A stretch of 64,000 nucleotides of DNA from Rosa chinensis (taxonomy: Eukaryota; Streptophyta; Magnoliopsida; Rosales; Rosaceae). Each line of letters begins with the position of its first letter. The first letter of the stretch is position 1. The notes beneath the pieces were generated by a model. The model ran no database searches. It was not told the DNA's origin and saw nothing but the letters and a program-made list of their open reading frames with translations. Of this stretch, positions 11,039 through 21,109 are shown piece after piece. Where the stretch lies: contig NC_037094.1 in the NCBI RefSeq assembly GCF_002994745.2, positions 4,758,001-4,822,000 on the forward strand. Reading direction: 5' to 3'. A program made the position numbers and the translations under genes.

Positions 11039-11488
11039 ATGAAGTATACTAAAATTAATCTGAAGGCATTTGCCCTCCACATTCTTACGAAACTCGGCTG
11101 GATTCATCATCCAGATGAAGAAGAAACTAATCAACCACCGGTAGCTAGAAACCGCAGCTTAGACTGGGCCAAGATATTTGTTGTGTTTTGCTCAGCCTCC
11201 GCGATTGAAATGGCTCTCCTATCCGCCCAAATCCACTCTCAGCTCCCGGAAATCTTTTGCTTCCTTGGACTCGCCATCATAATTTCATTTAGTTGCTTCT
11301 TTGTTAGCAAATCCATTCACTATCTGATAGTGGCTGATGTGCTCGAGCGAGTTGGCATTTTCTTTGGGGTCACGGCAATCTTCATATCCATCACTATTCC
11401 ATTTCCCTTGTGGTTCAAATGTGTCACCTGCTTCATCTATGTGCTCAATTGGTTTACAATCTTGTTTTGTAATTACTTCCATTCTTAG
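11039..11488 (+). CDS. Small four-helix membrane protein of a local tandem family (copy 2, intact)
   Basis: A single-exon frame of 149 aa. An in-frame ATG at 11006 would add 11 residues, but it lies only about 5 bp after the TATA box (10995-11001), so the ATG at 11039 (MKYTKINLKA) is preferred; it also aligns with copy 1. The polar N-terminus has an acidic patch (DEEET, 26-30). LDWAKI (41-46) begins the conserved region, and four hydrophobic segments follow (about 46-65, 70-90, 104-125, 130-147). VLERVGIFFGV, ITIPFP and WFKC are conserved with copy 1. Sequence is closest to copy 4 at 24321 (both read CSASAIEMALLSAQI). Family unknown; membrane location is inferred from hydrophobicity. TATA box, intact frame and conservation with copy 1 argue for a functional gene. 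Confidence 0.8.
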   Translation: MKYTKINLKAFALHILTKLGWIHHPDEEETNQPPVARNRSLDWAKIFVVFCSASAIEMALLSAQIHSQLPEIFCFLGLAIIISFSCFFVSKSIHYLIVADVLERVGIFFGVTAIFISITIPFPLWFKCVTCFIYVLNWFTILFCNYFHS

Positions 11489-12274
11489 AATCTTAGTAGG
11501 AAGGAAATGAAAAACGTCTTTGTCACTGATGTAATTGTCTTCTTGTTTTCTCTCTTCCTCTAGATTCTGCTTAGCATTTTCAGTCTCATCAATGCATCAA
11601 GCTCTAGATTCCATTTGGGTTGAGGTTTAACAGCCCGGTGTACTCAGCTTAGTCATATTGTAACTTGATCAAACTGTTTGGGCCTCCACTTGTAGGATCT
11701 TGTTTGGGTCTCGCCTGCTAGCTTGCATGTATCTGACAATTTGAGCTTCACGACTTCTTTCGTCCTAAAGAATTTGAGTGATCACTGCTTTCTTGACTTC
11801 TTCGGATCAGAACACTTTCTGGCAAGCAACATAAAGCTTTCATTGAAAAAAAAATTTACATGGAGGAAAACCATTACTAGAGCTTGGTTTGTTATGATAG
11901 ATTAATAACCATGGTTGATTATAACGAATAAATTGGCAAATTCCTGCTATGAGCAGCGACGCAGCTACGGTCATGGCTGCTTGGGCTGTAGTCCATGGGA
12001 GATTTTGAGCCAAAAGTTGCCAAATATAGGTATTATCCCAAATATATAAAAAAAAATAAAAAAATTATACTAATTGTCTAAGCCCATCAGTGTTCTACTC
12101 GAAGAGACTAGGTCTCAACATTTTGTGTCTCAATCACGGTCTGACTGTTTTAGAAGTGAGAATCACTCCCGCAACAGCAGCGATCGACTTCCTCAATCCT
12201 CATCGCAACTCTCTCTAACTCTGAGGCTCAAACGCTTAGGCTTGCCACCGACTCACCTCCACAACTCCACGTGA
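11489..12274. other. Intergenic, 3' side of copy 2 up to the Ty3 element
   Basis: No gene recognised. A stretch at about 11905-11952 is similar to 18705-18754 on the far side of the retrotransposon, suggesting an older duplication or an older nested element around it. Confidence 0.45.
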
Positions 12275-12279
12275 CCATG

Positions 12280-12808
12280 TGTCACGGGCCGAACTTTGCA
12301 ATGAGCAAAGCAGACCGTGTGGCACTTGCTAGCAAGCAAGTTAGCCAAGTGAGTACCTTGCAAGGAACAATGAAAGCCACACGATATTAAAATAGTGCTA
12401 GCACCAAGCAAGAACACAATTATATAAACGTTTGGCAACCACGAAGAACAATGAATAATCGAAAGGAAAGATCAAAGGGCAATCTCACGAGACACAGATG
12501 ATTGAATAATTCCTCTTTTATTGATGGTAAGACAGCAAGGGAGGCAAAAGTACATGTGCTTACCTATACTAGTTCACTAGTCCAAACTATGCCGACTAGG
12601 AACTCCTCCCCCCAAAGAGCATATCGGCCTTACATGAACATGATAGGAGGAAACATGAAAAAGGTCAAGAAGAATAATGCTAAAATAAAATAAATTACAT
12701 AATTTGTAAATTACCAAAACATCTCTAGCACACAAGCAAACCAACCAAAGGCTTGACCAATGACCTTGGACAAGGTTGCTTGCAGCATTGCAAGTGCGGC
12801 CCCTAACA
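12280..12808 (-). repeat. 3' LTR of the Ty3/gypsy element
   Basis: On plus it starts TGTCACGGGCCGAACTTTGC and ends GCGGCCCCTAACA, matching 17566-18093 almost throughout. Confidence 0.93.
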
Positions 12809-13192
12809 TCATCCCATACTTAAGCTGTCGGCGCTCTCGACGACGACTTTGGCCTTGAAGTCTTCAATCTTCTGCTGGAACTTATTCTTCAGGTATTCAA
12901 CATTCTCCCAACTGGTTTCTTCATCTCCAAGACCCTTCCACTTGACCAGGAACTGCTGGCATGGGCGCCTTGACACTATGGTCACTCTCTTTGCTAGGAT
13001 CTCCTCCGCTTCTTTTGGCTTGGGTGGTCTGATGTCGACGTGCTCTCAAACAGGCTGGTAGCATGCTTGATCTTCATGGTCTGGCTGGTACGGCTTGAGG
13101 TTGCTGACGTGGAAGACGGGGTGGACTCTCATCCAGGTAGGAATATCGACCTTGTAGGAGCATTTCCCCACTTTAGAAATGATGGGGAGCGG
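12809..13192 (-). pseudogene. Ty3/gypsy integrase C-terminus and chromodomain
   Basis: Minus-strand translation gives a VFHVSNLKPYQP-like linker, a stop near 13050, then EEILAKRVTIVSRRPCQQFL and VKWKGLGDEETSWENVEYL, a chromodomain with its conserved aromatic residues. The frame ends at TGA 12811-12809, immediately against the LTR, so the polypurine tract overlaps the end of the coding region. Chromodomains of this type direct integration to marked chromatin. Confidence 0.8.
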
Positions 13193-14017
13193 TCATTCAT
13201 ACTTCCAGAATAGTCGCTTGTCTATGGAGCGCAGGAACCTGAGTTGTTCCGGGAGCAGCTTGACAAGGACCATGTCTGCTGCTTCAAACTCCCTGGGCTT
13301 GCGGCCTTTATCTGCCCACTTCTTCATTCTCCCCGCCGCTTTTTCTAAGTAGGCTTGAGCAATCTCGGCATTGGTCTTCCACTCTTTTGTGAAGTTGAAA
13401 GCACGCGGATTCGCCCCTTTGTAGACTTCTTGCACAGTATGAGGCAAGAGAGGCTGTTGGCCAGTGACAATTTCAAAAGCACTCTTGTTGGTGGATGAGC
13501 TCTTCTTCGAGTTGAAACAAAATTGTGCAACATCTAGCAATTGCGCCCAATTCTGCTGATTGGCATGAACGAAATGGCGCAAGTATTCCTCCAACATCTC
13601 GTTGAACCTTTCTGTTTGCCCATCAGTCTGTGGATGATAACTTGAAGATATGTTGAGCTCAAACCCGAGCAACTTGAATAGCTCGATCCAGAATGTTCCT
13701 GTGAACCTAGTGTCCCTATCACTGACAATGTTTTGAGGCACACCCTAATACTTCACCACATGTTTGAAGAATAGGCTTGCTGTGTCTTCCGCCGAGCAAT
13801 ACTTTGGAGTTGGCACAAAGGTGGCATACTTTGAAAACCTGTCAACCATTACCAGGCCCACCTTCGGGAGGTTAGTAATAAAGTCAAGGGAGACACTCTC
13901 CCATGGGCGAGTCGGAATGTACAGTGGTTCCAATAGCCCTAGAGTCTTTTGACGCTCAATCTTGTCTTGCTGGCATGTTAAGCAAGTCTTGGTGTATTCC
14001 GTGACATCGTCCCGCAT
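13193..14017 (-). pseudogene. Ty3/gypsy integrase core
   Basis: Minus-strand frames give CLTCQQDK (the CC of the zinc-binding HHCC domain), VSLDFITNLP (first catalytic Asp), SDRDTRFTG (second Asp) and SYHPQTDGQTERFNEMLEEY (catalytic Glu). A stop at about 13743-13745 separates the two halves, so the integrase is broken. Confidence 0.88.
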
Positions 14018-14217
14018 CTGGGGCCAATAATAACCCTGCTTGAGAAGTGTGTGGGTTCTCTGCCATCCTGGGTGACCTGCTCACAGGGTGTCGTGACACT
14101 CCCTCATGAGCATTCTTAGTAGTCCGTCCGCTCGCGGAACAAACACTCGTCCTCCTTTGGCCATCAATATGTCATCCTCCATCCAAAATAGACGGCTCTT
14201 CCCTTCCTTCACCATTT

Positions 14218-15605
14218 TTATGAGGGATTACGCCATGGGATCCTTCTCCAAACTCTCCTTGATACGTTGCTTGATGTCTGTGGCAATGATACTGCTCGAC
14301 AAAGCGGCCAACACCTTGAGGGTGGCAAGGTCTGCCTTGCGACTGAGAGCATCAGCAACTTGGTTTGTATGCCCAGCCTTGTGTTCGAACTGGAAGTCAA
14401 ACTCTGCAAGAAACTCCTGCCACCCAGCCTGCTTAGGAGTTAACTTTGGCTGGGTTAGGAAGTGGCTGACTGCAGAATTGTCCGTCTTCACAAGGAACTT
14501 TGACCCCAACAAATAGTGTCGCAACGTCCTCAAATAGTGAATCACGGCTAGCAACTCTTTCTCTTAAGCCATGTACTTCCGCTCAGCTTCCGAGAGTTTA
14601 TGACTTTCATACACAAAAGGATGCCCCCGTTGCAGTAGAACACCTCCTAAGGAAAAGTCAGAAGCATCCGTCTGAACTTCAAACGGCTGATTCAGGTTAG
14701 GTAAGGCAAAGACCGGACCTTCCATCACGGCCTTCTTCAAATCTTGAAAGGCCTTCTCACAATCACTACTCCAGTCCCATGTCACTCCCTTCTTCAAGAG
14801 CTCAGTTAAGGGGGTTGTCTTCTTTGAGTAGTTCTCAATGAAACGTCGGTAGTAATTAGCCAACCCAAGAAAAGAACGTAGCTCTTTCACATTCTTGGGG
14901 TTTTGCCACTCCTTTATGGCTTCTACTTTCTCCATATCCATCCTGATTTGACCCCTTTCAATAACGTGACCTAGAAACTTAATGGTCACTTGCGCGAATG
15001 AGCACTTCTCGCGCTTGACATACAACTGATTGTCCCGCAACTGTTGGAACACCAGCTTAAGGTTATCTACGTGTTCTTCTAGGGTGGAGCTATATACCAC
15101 AATGTCATCCAAATAGACTACCACAAACTTATCCAAGTACTCATGGAAGACTTGGTTCATCAAGGTGCAGAATGTGGCTGACGCGTTGGTCAACCTGAAC
15201 GCATCACCAAGAACTCGAAGCCGCCATAATGGGTGACGCACGTGGTCTTGATTCATCGCCTTCTGCAATGCGAACTTGATAGTACCCCGAGCGAAGATCT
15301 AGCTTTGTGAAATACTTGGCACCACTGAGTTGGTCAAACAGATCTGCAATCAGAGGGATCGGGTACTTGTTGCGCATAGTGACTTTATTAAGAGCCCGAT
15401 AGTCCACACACAATCTCCAACTTCCATCGTGCTTCTTTTGAAACAACATGGGCACACCAAATGGGGCTTTAGATGGCCTAATGAATCCTGCCTTCAGCAG
15501 GTCCTCAAGCTGCTTTCGAAGTTCCTCCAGTTCTGGGGGAGCCATTCTGTAAGGCGCTTTTGCAGGCGATTTGGCCCCCGGAAGCAGTTCAATCTCATGG
15601 TCCAC
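14218..15605 (-). pseudogene. Ty3/gypsy reverse transcriptase and RNase H
   Basis: Reverse transcriptase motifs run in order: [44 protein letters not shown], then a frame change near 15240-15268, then the catalytic [10 protein letters not shown] and [12 protein letters not shown]. RNase H follows: [26 protein letters not shown] and HKAGHTNQVADALSRK, with a stop near 14563. At least two disruptions make this a non-functional copy. Confidence 0.9.
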
Positions 15606-16168
15606 ACTCCTTCTCGGGGGTAATTCCTTGGGAAGTTGGGAGGTATCACATCTATATAGCTCTCCAATACCCCCTCGATCTCCTTCAGAATCACTTCTCC
15701 TTTAATCTCATCCCTTATCATGGGAACTGCTACACAGGTAGGCTCATCACGCTTTACGCCTTTCTTGAACTGAAGGGCGGACAAGAGCCGGGGTTCACTT
15801 GGTTGTTCGATTCTTGCGGGAACCACATACGGCCTTTCTCTCATAATTAGAAAGTGTTGGGCACTAGGAATGGGAATGGCTTTGTTCGCTAATAAGAACT
15901 CCATTCCTAATATGACATCAAAGTCATCCATCTGAACAACTACGAGGTCGGTCTTCCCTTGCCAGTGACCCAACTTGAATGATTCCCCTCGAGATAGGCC
16001 CGTTGTGGGTGAGGCCTTTGAGTTCACAGCTTTCATGCTGCCCACATCCTTCTCCAACTTCAACCCCAACCTCCGAGCTTCAGCTTCTGACACAAAGTTG
16101 TGAGTGGCCCATGTGTCAACCATCACGCTCTTGGCTCCTTTCCCATTAATACTACCATCTACGAACAT
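15606..16168 (-). pseudogene. Ty3/gypsy aspartic protease region
   Basis: The frame contains VMVDTWATHNFVSEAEARRL. Retroviral-type proteases need D-T/S-G; here the glycine is replaced by tryptophan (DTW), so the protease would be inactive even if translated. The later motif DVILGMEFL matches the usual ILG(M/L)(D/E) block. Confidence 0.85.
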
Positions 16169-16198
16169 GAAGCCTTTAGCTTGGGACTTTTTAGGTGA

Positions 16199-17456
16199 TC
16201 ATGGTTGTTTCTCCACCGCACCCAAGAATCTCAAAGCTCCCATGTGACCAGGTTCCTCCTCAGGCTCTTGCTGATCCACTATTTCCTTCGATTGAATATG
16301 AGCCTGTAGGGCAGAGAGAGCAGTCTTATGAGGGCATTCATTCACTCTATGAGGTCCTCTGCACAAGAAGCATGCTAGTGGCTTTGGAGCATACCGAGGG
16401 ATTAAAAGGTCGAGGGGTGAAGACCCCTGTCGAGGCAACAAGCTTGGACGTTGTTGTGTCCCTCACGTTCACTATTCTCCTGTCCCTTCCTCCTGAGTTG
16501 GAAAATTTGGACTCCGCTCCCCCACTTCTACTCGGTCCAGGCCTTACATTTCTGTTGACATTCGTATTCGAAAACGGCGGAGTCTTCTTAGAAGAGTTCT
16601 CTTCGAATGTGTAGTCCGTCAACCTTTCAGCAGCAGCTTGTGCGGAGGCCAAATCTTGGACCCTCTAGCGCTGAAGTTCTGTCCTCGCCCATGGCTTTAA
16701 GCCTTCAAGGAAATAGAACAGCCGATCCTTCTCAGACATATCCGGGATGTCAAGCATGAGCACAGAGAACTTGTTCACAAAGTCTCAGATGTTGTTGGTG
16801 TGCTTGAGCTCCCTCAGTTGCCGTCTGGCAATGTATTCGACATTCTCGGGGAAGAACTGAGCTTTGAGCTCCTTCTTAAGGTCTTCCCAAGTGTCAATGG
16901 TGCATACTCCCCTTTGGATGTCATTATACTTGGTTCTCCACCATAGTTTCGCATCTCCCGACAAATACATTGTTGCCATGTTCACCTTCATCTCTTCCAA
17001 GTCTGGCTTCACTGCTCGGAAGTATTGCTCCATATCAAATAAGTAATTCTCAAGCTCCTTGGCATCTCGCGTCCTTCCAAATGCTTGAGGTTCCGGTATC
17101 TTTAACTTCATGTAGTCTGTCACAGGTTGGTTTCCCATCGCACGGATGATCAGGTTGAGCTTGGTACTCATCTCCACCAGCTCGTTCCTGAATGCATCAA
17201 TGGTGGCTCTGACATCTTCTGCCATATTGTCCACCGTCACCTGGAGTGTGTCAAGGGCATCACTCATTGCCTCCATTTTCTCGTCCGAAATGGGAGTTTC
17301 TTCCTCATTTATCTCCCTTCCGCTTCCTCGAGCTTTACATTTTTCAAGGGCCACAACTCGGTCCTTTAGGCTCTCCACCTCTGTCATCCGTGCCGCCAAC
17401 CCATCTAGGTCAACGCGGTCCAACACATTAGTGATATCAATCAACCTGTCGGGCAC
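16199..17456 (-). pseudogene. Ty3/gypsy gag
   Basis: The first block (17456-16785) has a coiled-coil-like N-terminus, then LKIPEPQAFGRTRDAKELEN, LWWRTKYNDI and QFFPENVEYIARRQLREL, the usual capsid (retrotrans_gag) region. It ends in a stop near 16783. Further on, CFLCRGPHRVNECP is the zinc knuckle. Stops and frame changes lie between the blocks. Confidence 0.88.
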
Positions 17457-17550
17457 CCCCGCAAGTTCTCCGAGTTGCTGGTCATACTAATCGAATCTTT
17501 GGTGGTTTGTCATCTTGCATGTCATCGTAGTGAGCTTCTTGAGCCGAGTT

Positions 17551-17563
17551 GGCTCTGATACCA
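17551..17563 (-). promoter_or_regulatory. Primer binding site, initiator Met-tRNA
   Basis: Minus strand reads TGGTATCAGAGCC two bases inside the 5' LTR; this is the usual plant primer site complementary to the 3' end of initiator methionine tRNA. Confidence 0.9.
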
Positions 17564-17565
17564 AC

Positions 17566-18093
17566 TGTCACAGGCCGAACTTTGCAATTTTCAAAGCAGA
17601 CCGTGCGGCACTTGCTAGCAAGCAAGTCAGCCAAGTAAGTACCTTGCAAGAACAATGAAAGCCACACAATATTAAAATAGTGCTAGCAACAAGCAAGAAC
17701 ACAATTATATAAACATTGGGCAACCACGAAGAACAATGAATAATCGAAAGGAAAGATCAAAGGGCAATCTCATGAGACACAGATGATTGAATAATTCCTC
17801 TTTTATTGATGATAAGACGGCAAGGGAGGCAAAAGTACATGTGCTTACCTATACTAGTTCACTAGTCCAAACTATGCTGACTAGGAACTCCTCCCCCCAA
17901 AGAGCATATCAGCCTTACATGAACATGACAGGAGGAAACATGAAAAAGGCTGAGGAGACTAATGCTAAAATAAAATAAATTACATAATTTGTAAATTACC
18001 AAAACATCCCTGGCACACAAGCAAACCAACCAAAGGCTTGACCAATGACCTTGGACAAGGTTGCTTACAGCATTACAAGTGCGGCCCCTAACA
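17566..18093 (-). repeat. 5' LTR of the Ty3/gypsy element
   Basis: Starts TGTCACAGGCCGAAC and ends GCGGCCCCTAACA on plus; scattered differences from the other LTR show the insertion is not very recent. Confidence 0.93.
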
Positions 18094-18098
18094 CCATG

Positions 18099-19023
18099 AC
18101 TCCTGTTTCTAGAGCTCAAGGTCCTCTTAAATCTTAATCGATTGTTTCAATCTTCGTTTGGAGTTATTTGTTGTGGGTTTACATTAATTGAATATCTTAG
18201 GCTTAGTCACTTAGAGGAATTGAATACATTAATTGAAGTAAGGGTCAATTAGAATTGTTGTTCATTTGCGTTTTCATCGATTCTATTTGTATATGATGCA
18301 ATATTCATGTTTGTATAATCAAAGTTCAATTTCCTTAGTAGCCATGGCTTCCTCCACGGTTTCATTTGGGTTATAATCAAAAGTCTATTTGTATGATGGG
18401 TTGAATACATTAATTGTTTGTTTCCATAGCTTCTCTATTGTTGTATATATCCATTAGAATACCTTGCTTATATAGCTAAAATTAGCCAAACCCATTTTCT
18501 TGACTACGTCCTTGGCTGTGAGAGATAGAGAGCTTAACAAATGACCTAACGGTAGGACAAAACTGTCTTTCCAAATATGAAGGAATAGTGATAGGCCCTT
18601 TAGTATATCGTAAATGAAGCATCATTAATATGCCCAACATGATCATGCCCGACAGGGTCATCCCCACCCTATTAGACCTTGACATTTGTATTTATTTTGT
18701 TATAATAACCATGTTGATTTTAGTGAATAAAGAAATTGGCAAAGTTCCGGCTAATTGAGAAACTAAGCATCCCTATGATCATCCCAACATGGTCAGCCCC
18801 AACATGCTCTTCAAGTCACCATACATACATCTCTCATTCTCTCAACTTTCCCCTCAACTTTTCGCCCATTTTCTCAACTTTCCCCGGTCCACTACTCTAT
18901 ATTCTACAAAGCCTCTATAAAAGCTGGGTACTAGAACTCTTTCCTTCAAATTTAGTTGCTAGACTCTCTCTCATATATTTGTGACCATTGCCCCTCTCTG
19001 CCACAAAATAGCTAGGCTGCAAA
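18099..19023. other. Intergenic between the Ty3 element and LINE remnant
   Basis: No gene seen. 18705-18754 resembles 11905-11952. Confidence 0.45.
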
Positions 19024-19790
19024 ATGATCATCCCAGTGGTCTGGAACCCTCCACCAGTAGGCTGGTTCAAAGCAAACTCATATGGTTCCTTTCATGATAC
19101 TGACCATGCTGGATATGGTGGAGTTTTTAGAAACAACGATGCAACATTCTTGGGTGCCTTCTCTTGTAAAGCATCTGTCTCTTGGGCTATTGATGCTGAG
19201 ATGCTAGCAGTTATTGAGGTAATTAAGGTGGCTCGTGGGAGGAACTGGTTTCCTTTGTGGATTGAGACAGATTCCATGTTGGTTTTGCATTATTTCAGGC
19301 ATATAGCATGGTCCCATGGCGTCCCCGCACCCGTTGGAGGAATTCCATGAACTCTTTTGACCAACAGCAGGTTTATATCTCTCATACATATAGGGAAGGT
19401 AATCGTGTTGCTGATAAGCTTGCAAATTACGGTGCCCTGAATATTGGTACACATTGGTGGAGCATAATTCCCCAATTTTTAATTAGTTCTTTTGGTCATG
19501 ATTTTACTGCTAGAACAGATTACCAGTTTGCTTAAACGGGTTTTTAATTTCTTGTTCAAGTTAGTGAGTCCCCTAGTGCAGTACCTTCATATTTGTAGCT
19601 TTCCTTTTTTGAGGTGGTTTTGGCCTAGTCCCCTTCCTCATGTACTTTGGCCTTTCGGCTACCTTTTATTAATAAGATTCCTAGCGAGGGAAGGGCGGTG
19701 GGCCCCTAGTTGTAGTGGTCCCCTTCGGGGTTGTGTGGGTGCTTCGGCACCCCTTTCAGACCATTGCAGAGAAGCTAATATCGCCTAATC
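19024..19790 (+). pseudogene. LINE remnant: RNase H domain and 3' tail
   Basis: The first frame reads WNPPPVGWFKANSYGSFH, GYGGVFRNNDATFLGAF and PLWIETDSMLVLHYF, the plant LINE-type RNase H (RVT_3) domain. The Asp usual in the first catalytic motif is Tyr here (NSYG instead of NSDG). A frame change near 19310 leads to YISHTYREGNRVADKLANYG, the C-terminal part of the same domain. A G/T-rich tail with 'ttttattaataagattcc' follows, typical of the 3' ends of these elements. No reverse transcriptase upstream: a 5'-truncated, dead copy. Confidence 0.8.
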
Positions 19791-19801
19791 CTAGTTAGTT
19801 T

Positions 19802-20292
19802 ATGAAAAAGCAAAAAAAAATTATCATTACTGCAGCAATCAGAAAAATGATTCAGCTAGTTGAGAAAATTAGTATTAGCCCATTTGAGGATCGCCATCTT
19901 GACCCAGTAGCAGCGCCTGACCTAGCACCACAATACCGCAACCTAGATTGGACAAAGATCATTTGTGTTTGGCTTAGCATCAGGCCATCAGCTATATATT
20001 GACATAGCTCTCCTATCCGTACAAGTTCACTCCCAGCTCCCTATAGTCTTCTTCTTTCTTGAGCTTGCTTTCTTGCTTGCCTTTACTTGTTTCTTTACTA
20101 GCAACTCAGTTCATATATTCCAACTGCCCACCAGTTGCTCAGGTGCTCGAAAGACTTCGCATCTTTTTTGGAGTCACGGCATTCTTCATATCTATTACAA
20201 TTCCGTTTCCAGCTGTGTGGTTCAGATGCATTACAAGCTTCATCTACGCCATCTCTTGGCTTGCAATCTTCTTTTGTAACTCCTATGCTTAG
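19802..20292 (+). pseudogene. Small four-helix membrane-protein family, copy 3 (frameshifted)
   Basis: An ATG at 19802 opens a frame whose LDWTKI marks the start of the conserved region. An insertion near 19975-19995 (IRPSAIY in place of SASA) changes the frame to IDIALLSVQVHSQLPIVFFF, and a second shift near 20115 moves it to NCPPVAQVLERLRIFFGV, ITIPFPAVWF and the end FFCNSYA. Copy 1 has none of these. Two shifts in a 160-codon gene make it a pseudogene. It and its 3' flank are closest to copy 1, as expected if the 9052-11488 block was duplicated. Confidence 0.85.
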
Positions 20293-21035
20293 GAAGAATA
20301 TAACCAAAAATGAGCTTAGAATTATTGACTTGGCAAGGTCTATAAAAGAACCAGTAAAACTTGCAATGATCCTGTTTATGAATGCTATTTGATTAAGAAA
20401 CCTATAATTTGTCTGTGCATAGATGTTCAAAAATCTAATCTTTTTATTTACAGTCGAAACGCTGCGTTTGTTTAGTTGATGCCAACGTTTGGTCCTTGTG
20501 CTGGGAATACGTTAGGTAAGGGTCATCACTGGTTGGTCGACATGTGTCCTAGACAATTCTATATCTACTAGCTTTCTTGTAAAACAATCCATCAAAGAAA
20601 AATCTGCTTTTCTAATTACTTGGTTTTCTCTTCGTTTTTCCTTCTTTATATGTCATTGCATGGCTACGATCGTAACAATTTGACCATCACAGCTAAATCA
20701 ATTCAACATCAAAGCAAAAATCTTAAACCAGGGTTGTAAGAACCATAAGCAAAGTCTGCCAGATTAGCCACAATTTTCTCTTAACTTGTCTCTCCTTGGG
20801 AAGAACAGAACTGAAGTTTTTTGATAGACATGCATATCCAACAGATGAATAAGTGGCCGTTAAAATTTGTAACACAGATAGCCTCAGCCTGACTATTTGT
20901 GGACACCATTTTCAAACCACCAAAGATTATAAACATCAATCTGAATGAACAAGCCATTTCTTATACATACTTCCCGAAATATTATATTAGTACATAATCT
21001 ATAGGTTTCAACAGAAGCCTTCCATACCGTGAGAT
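20293..21035. other. Intergenic between copy 3 and the hAT element
   Basis: No coding signal. The first 80 bp resemble the 3' flank of copy 1 ('ggcaag...agtaaaact'); the rest is unremarkable. The last 8 bp (21028-21035, CGTGAGAT) are the hAT target duplication. Confidence 0.5.
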
Positions 21036-21109
21036 CAGAGCCGGCCCTGAGGGCTGCCCACTGAGGCAACCGTCTCAGGCCACCGGCTTTTAGGGGCCTC
21101 AAAGCTCTG

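Larger units (their letters stand above)
12280..18093 (-). mobile_element. Defective chromodomain Ty3/gypsy retrotransposon (chromovirus), full length
   Basis: Two LTRs of 529 and 528 bp (12280-12808 and 17566-18093) bound a 4.8-kb interior; the target duplication CCATG flanks it (12275-12279, 18094-18098). Coding strand is minus. After the 5' LTR comes a primer site (17551-17563) complementary to initiator Met-tRNA, then gag, protease, reverse transcriptase, RNase H, integrase and a chromodomain ending at the 3' LTR. Frameshifts and stops interrupt gag-pol, so it is not autonomous. The gag knuckle and chromodomain style suggest the Galadriel/Monkey-like group of chromoviruses; that clade call is tentative. 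Confidence 0.92.

Noticed and set aside
12841..17978. Plus-strand ORFs across the Ty3 element
   Set aside because: Shadows of the minus-strand gag-pol frames.
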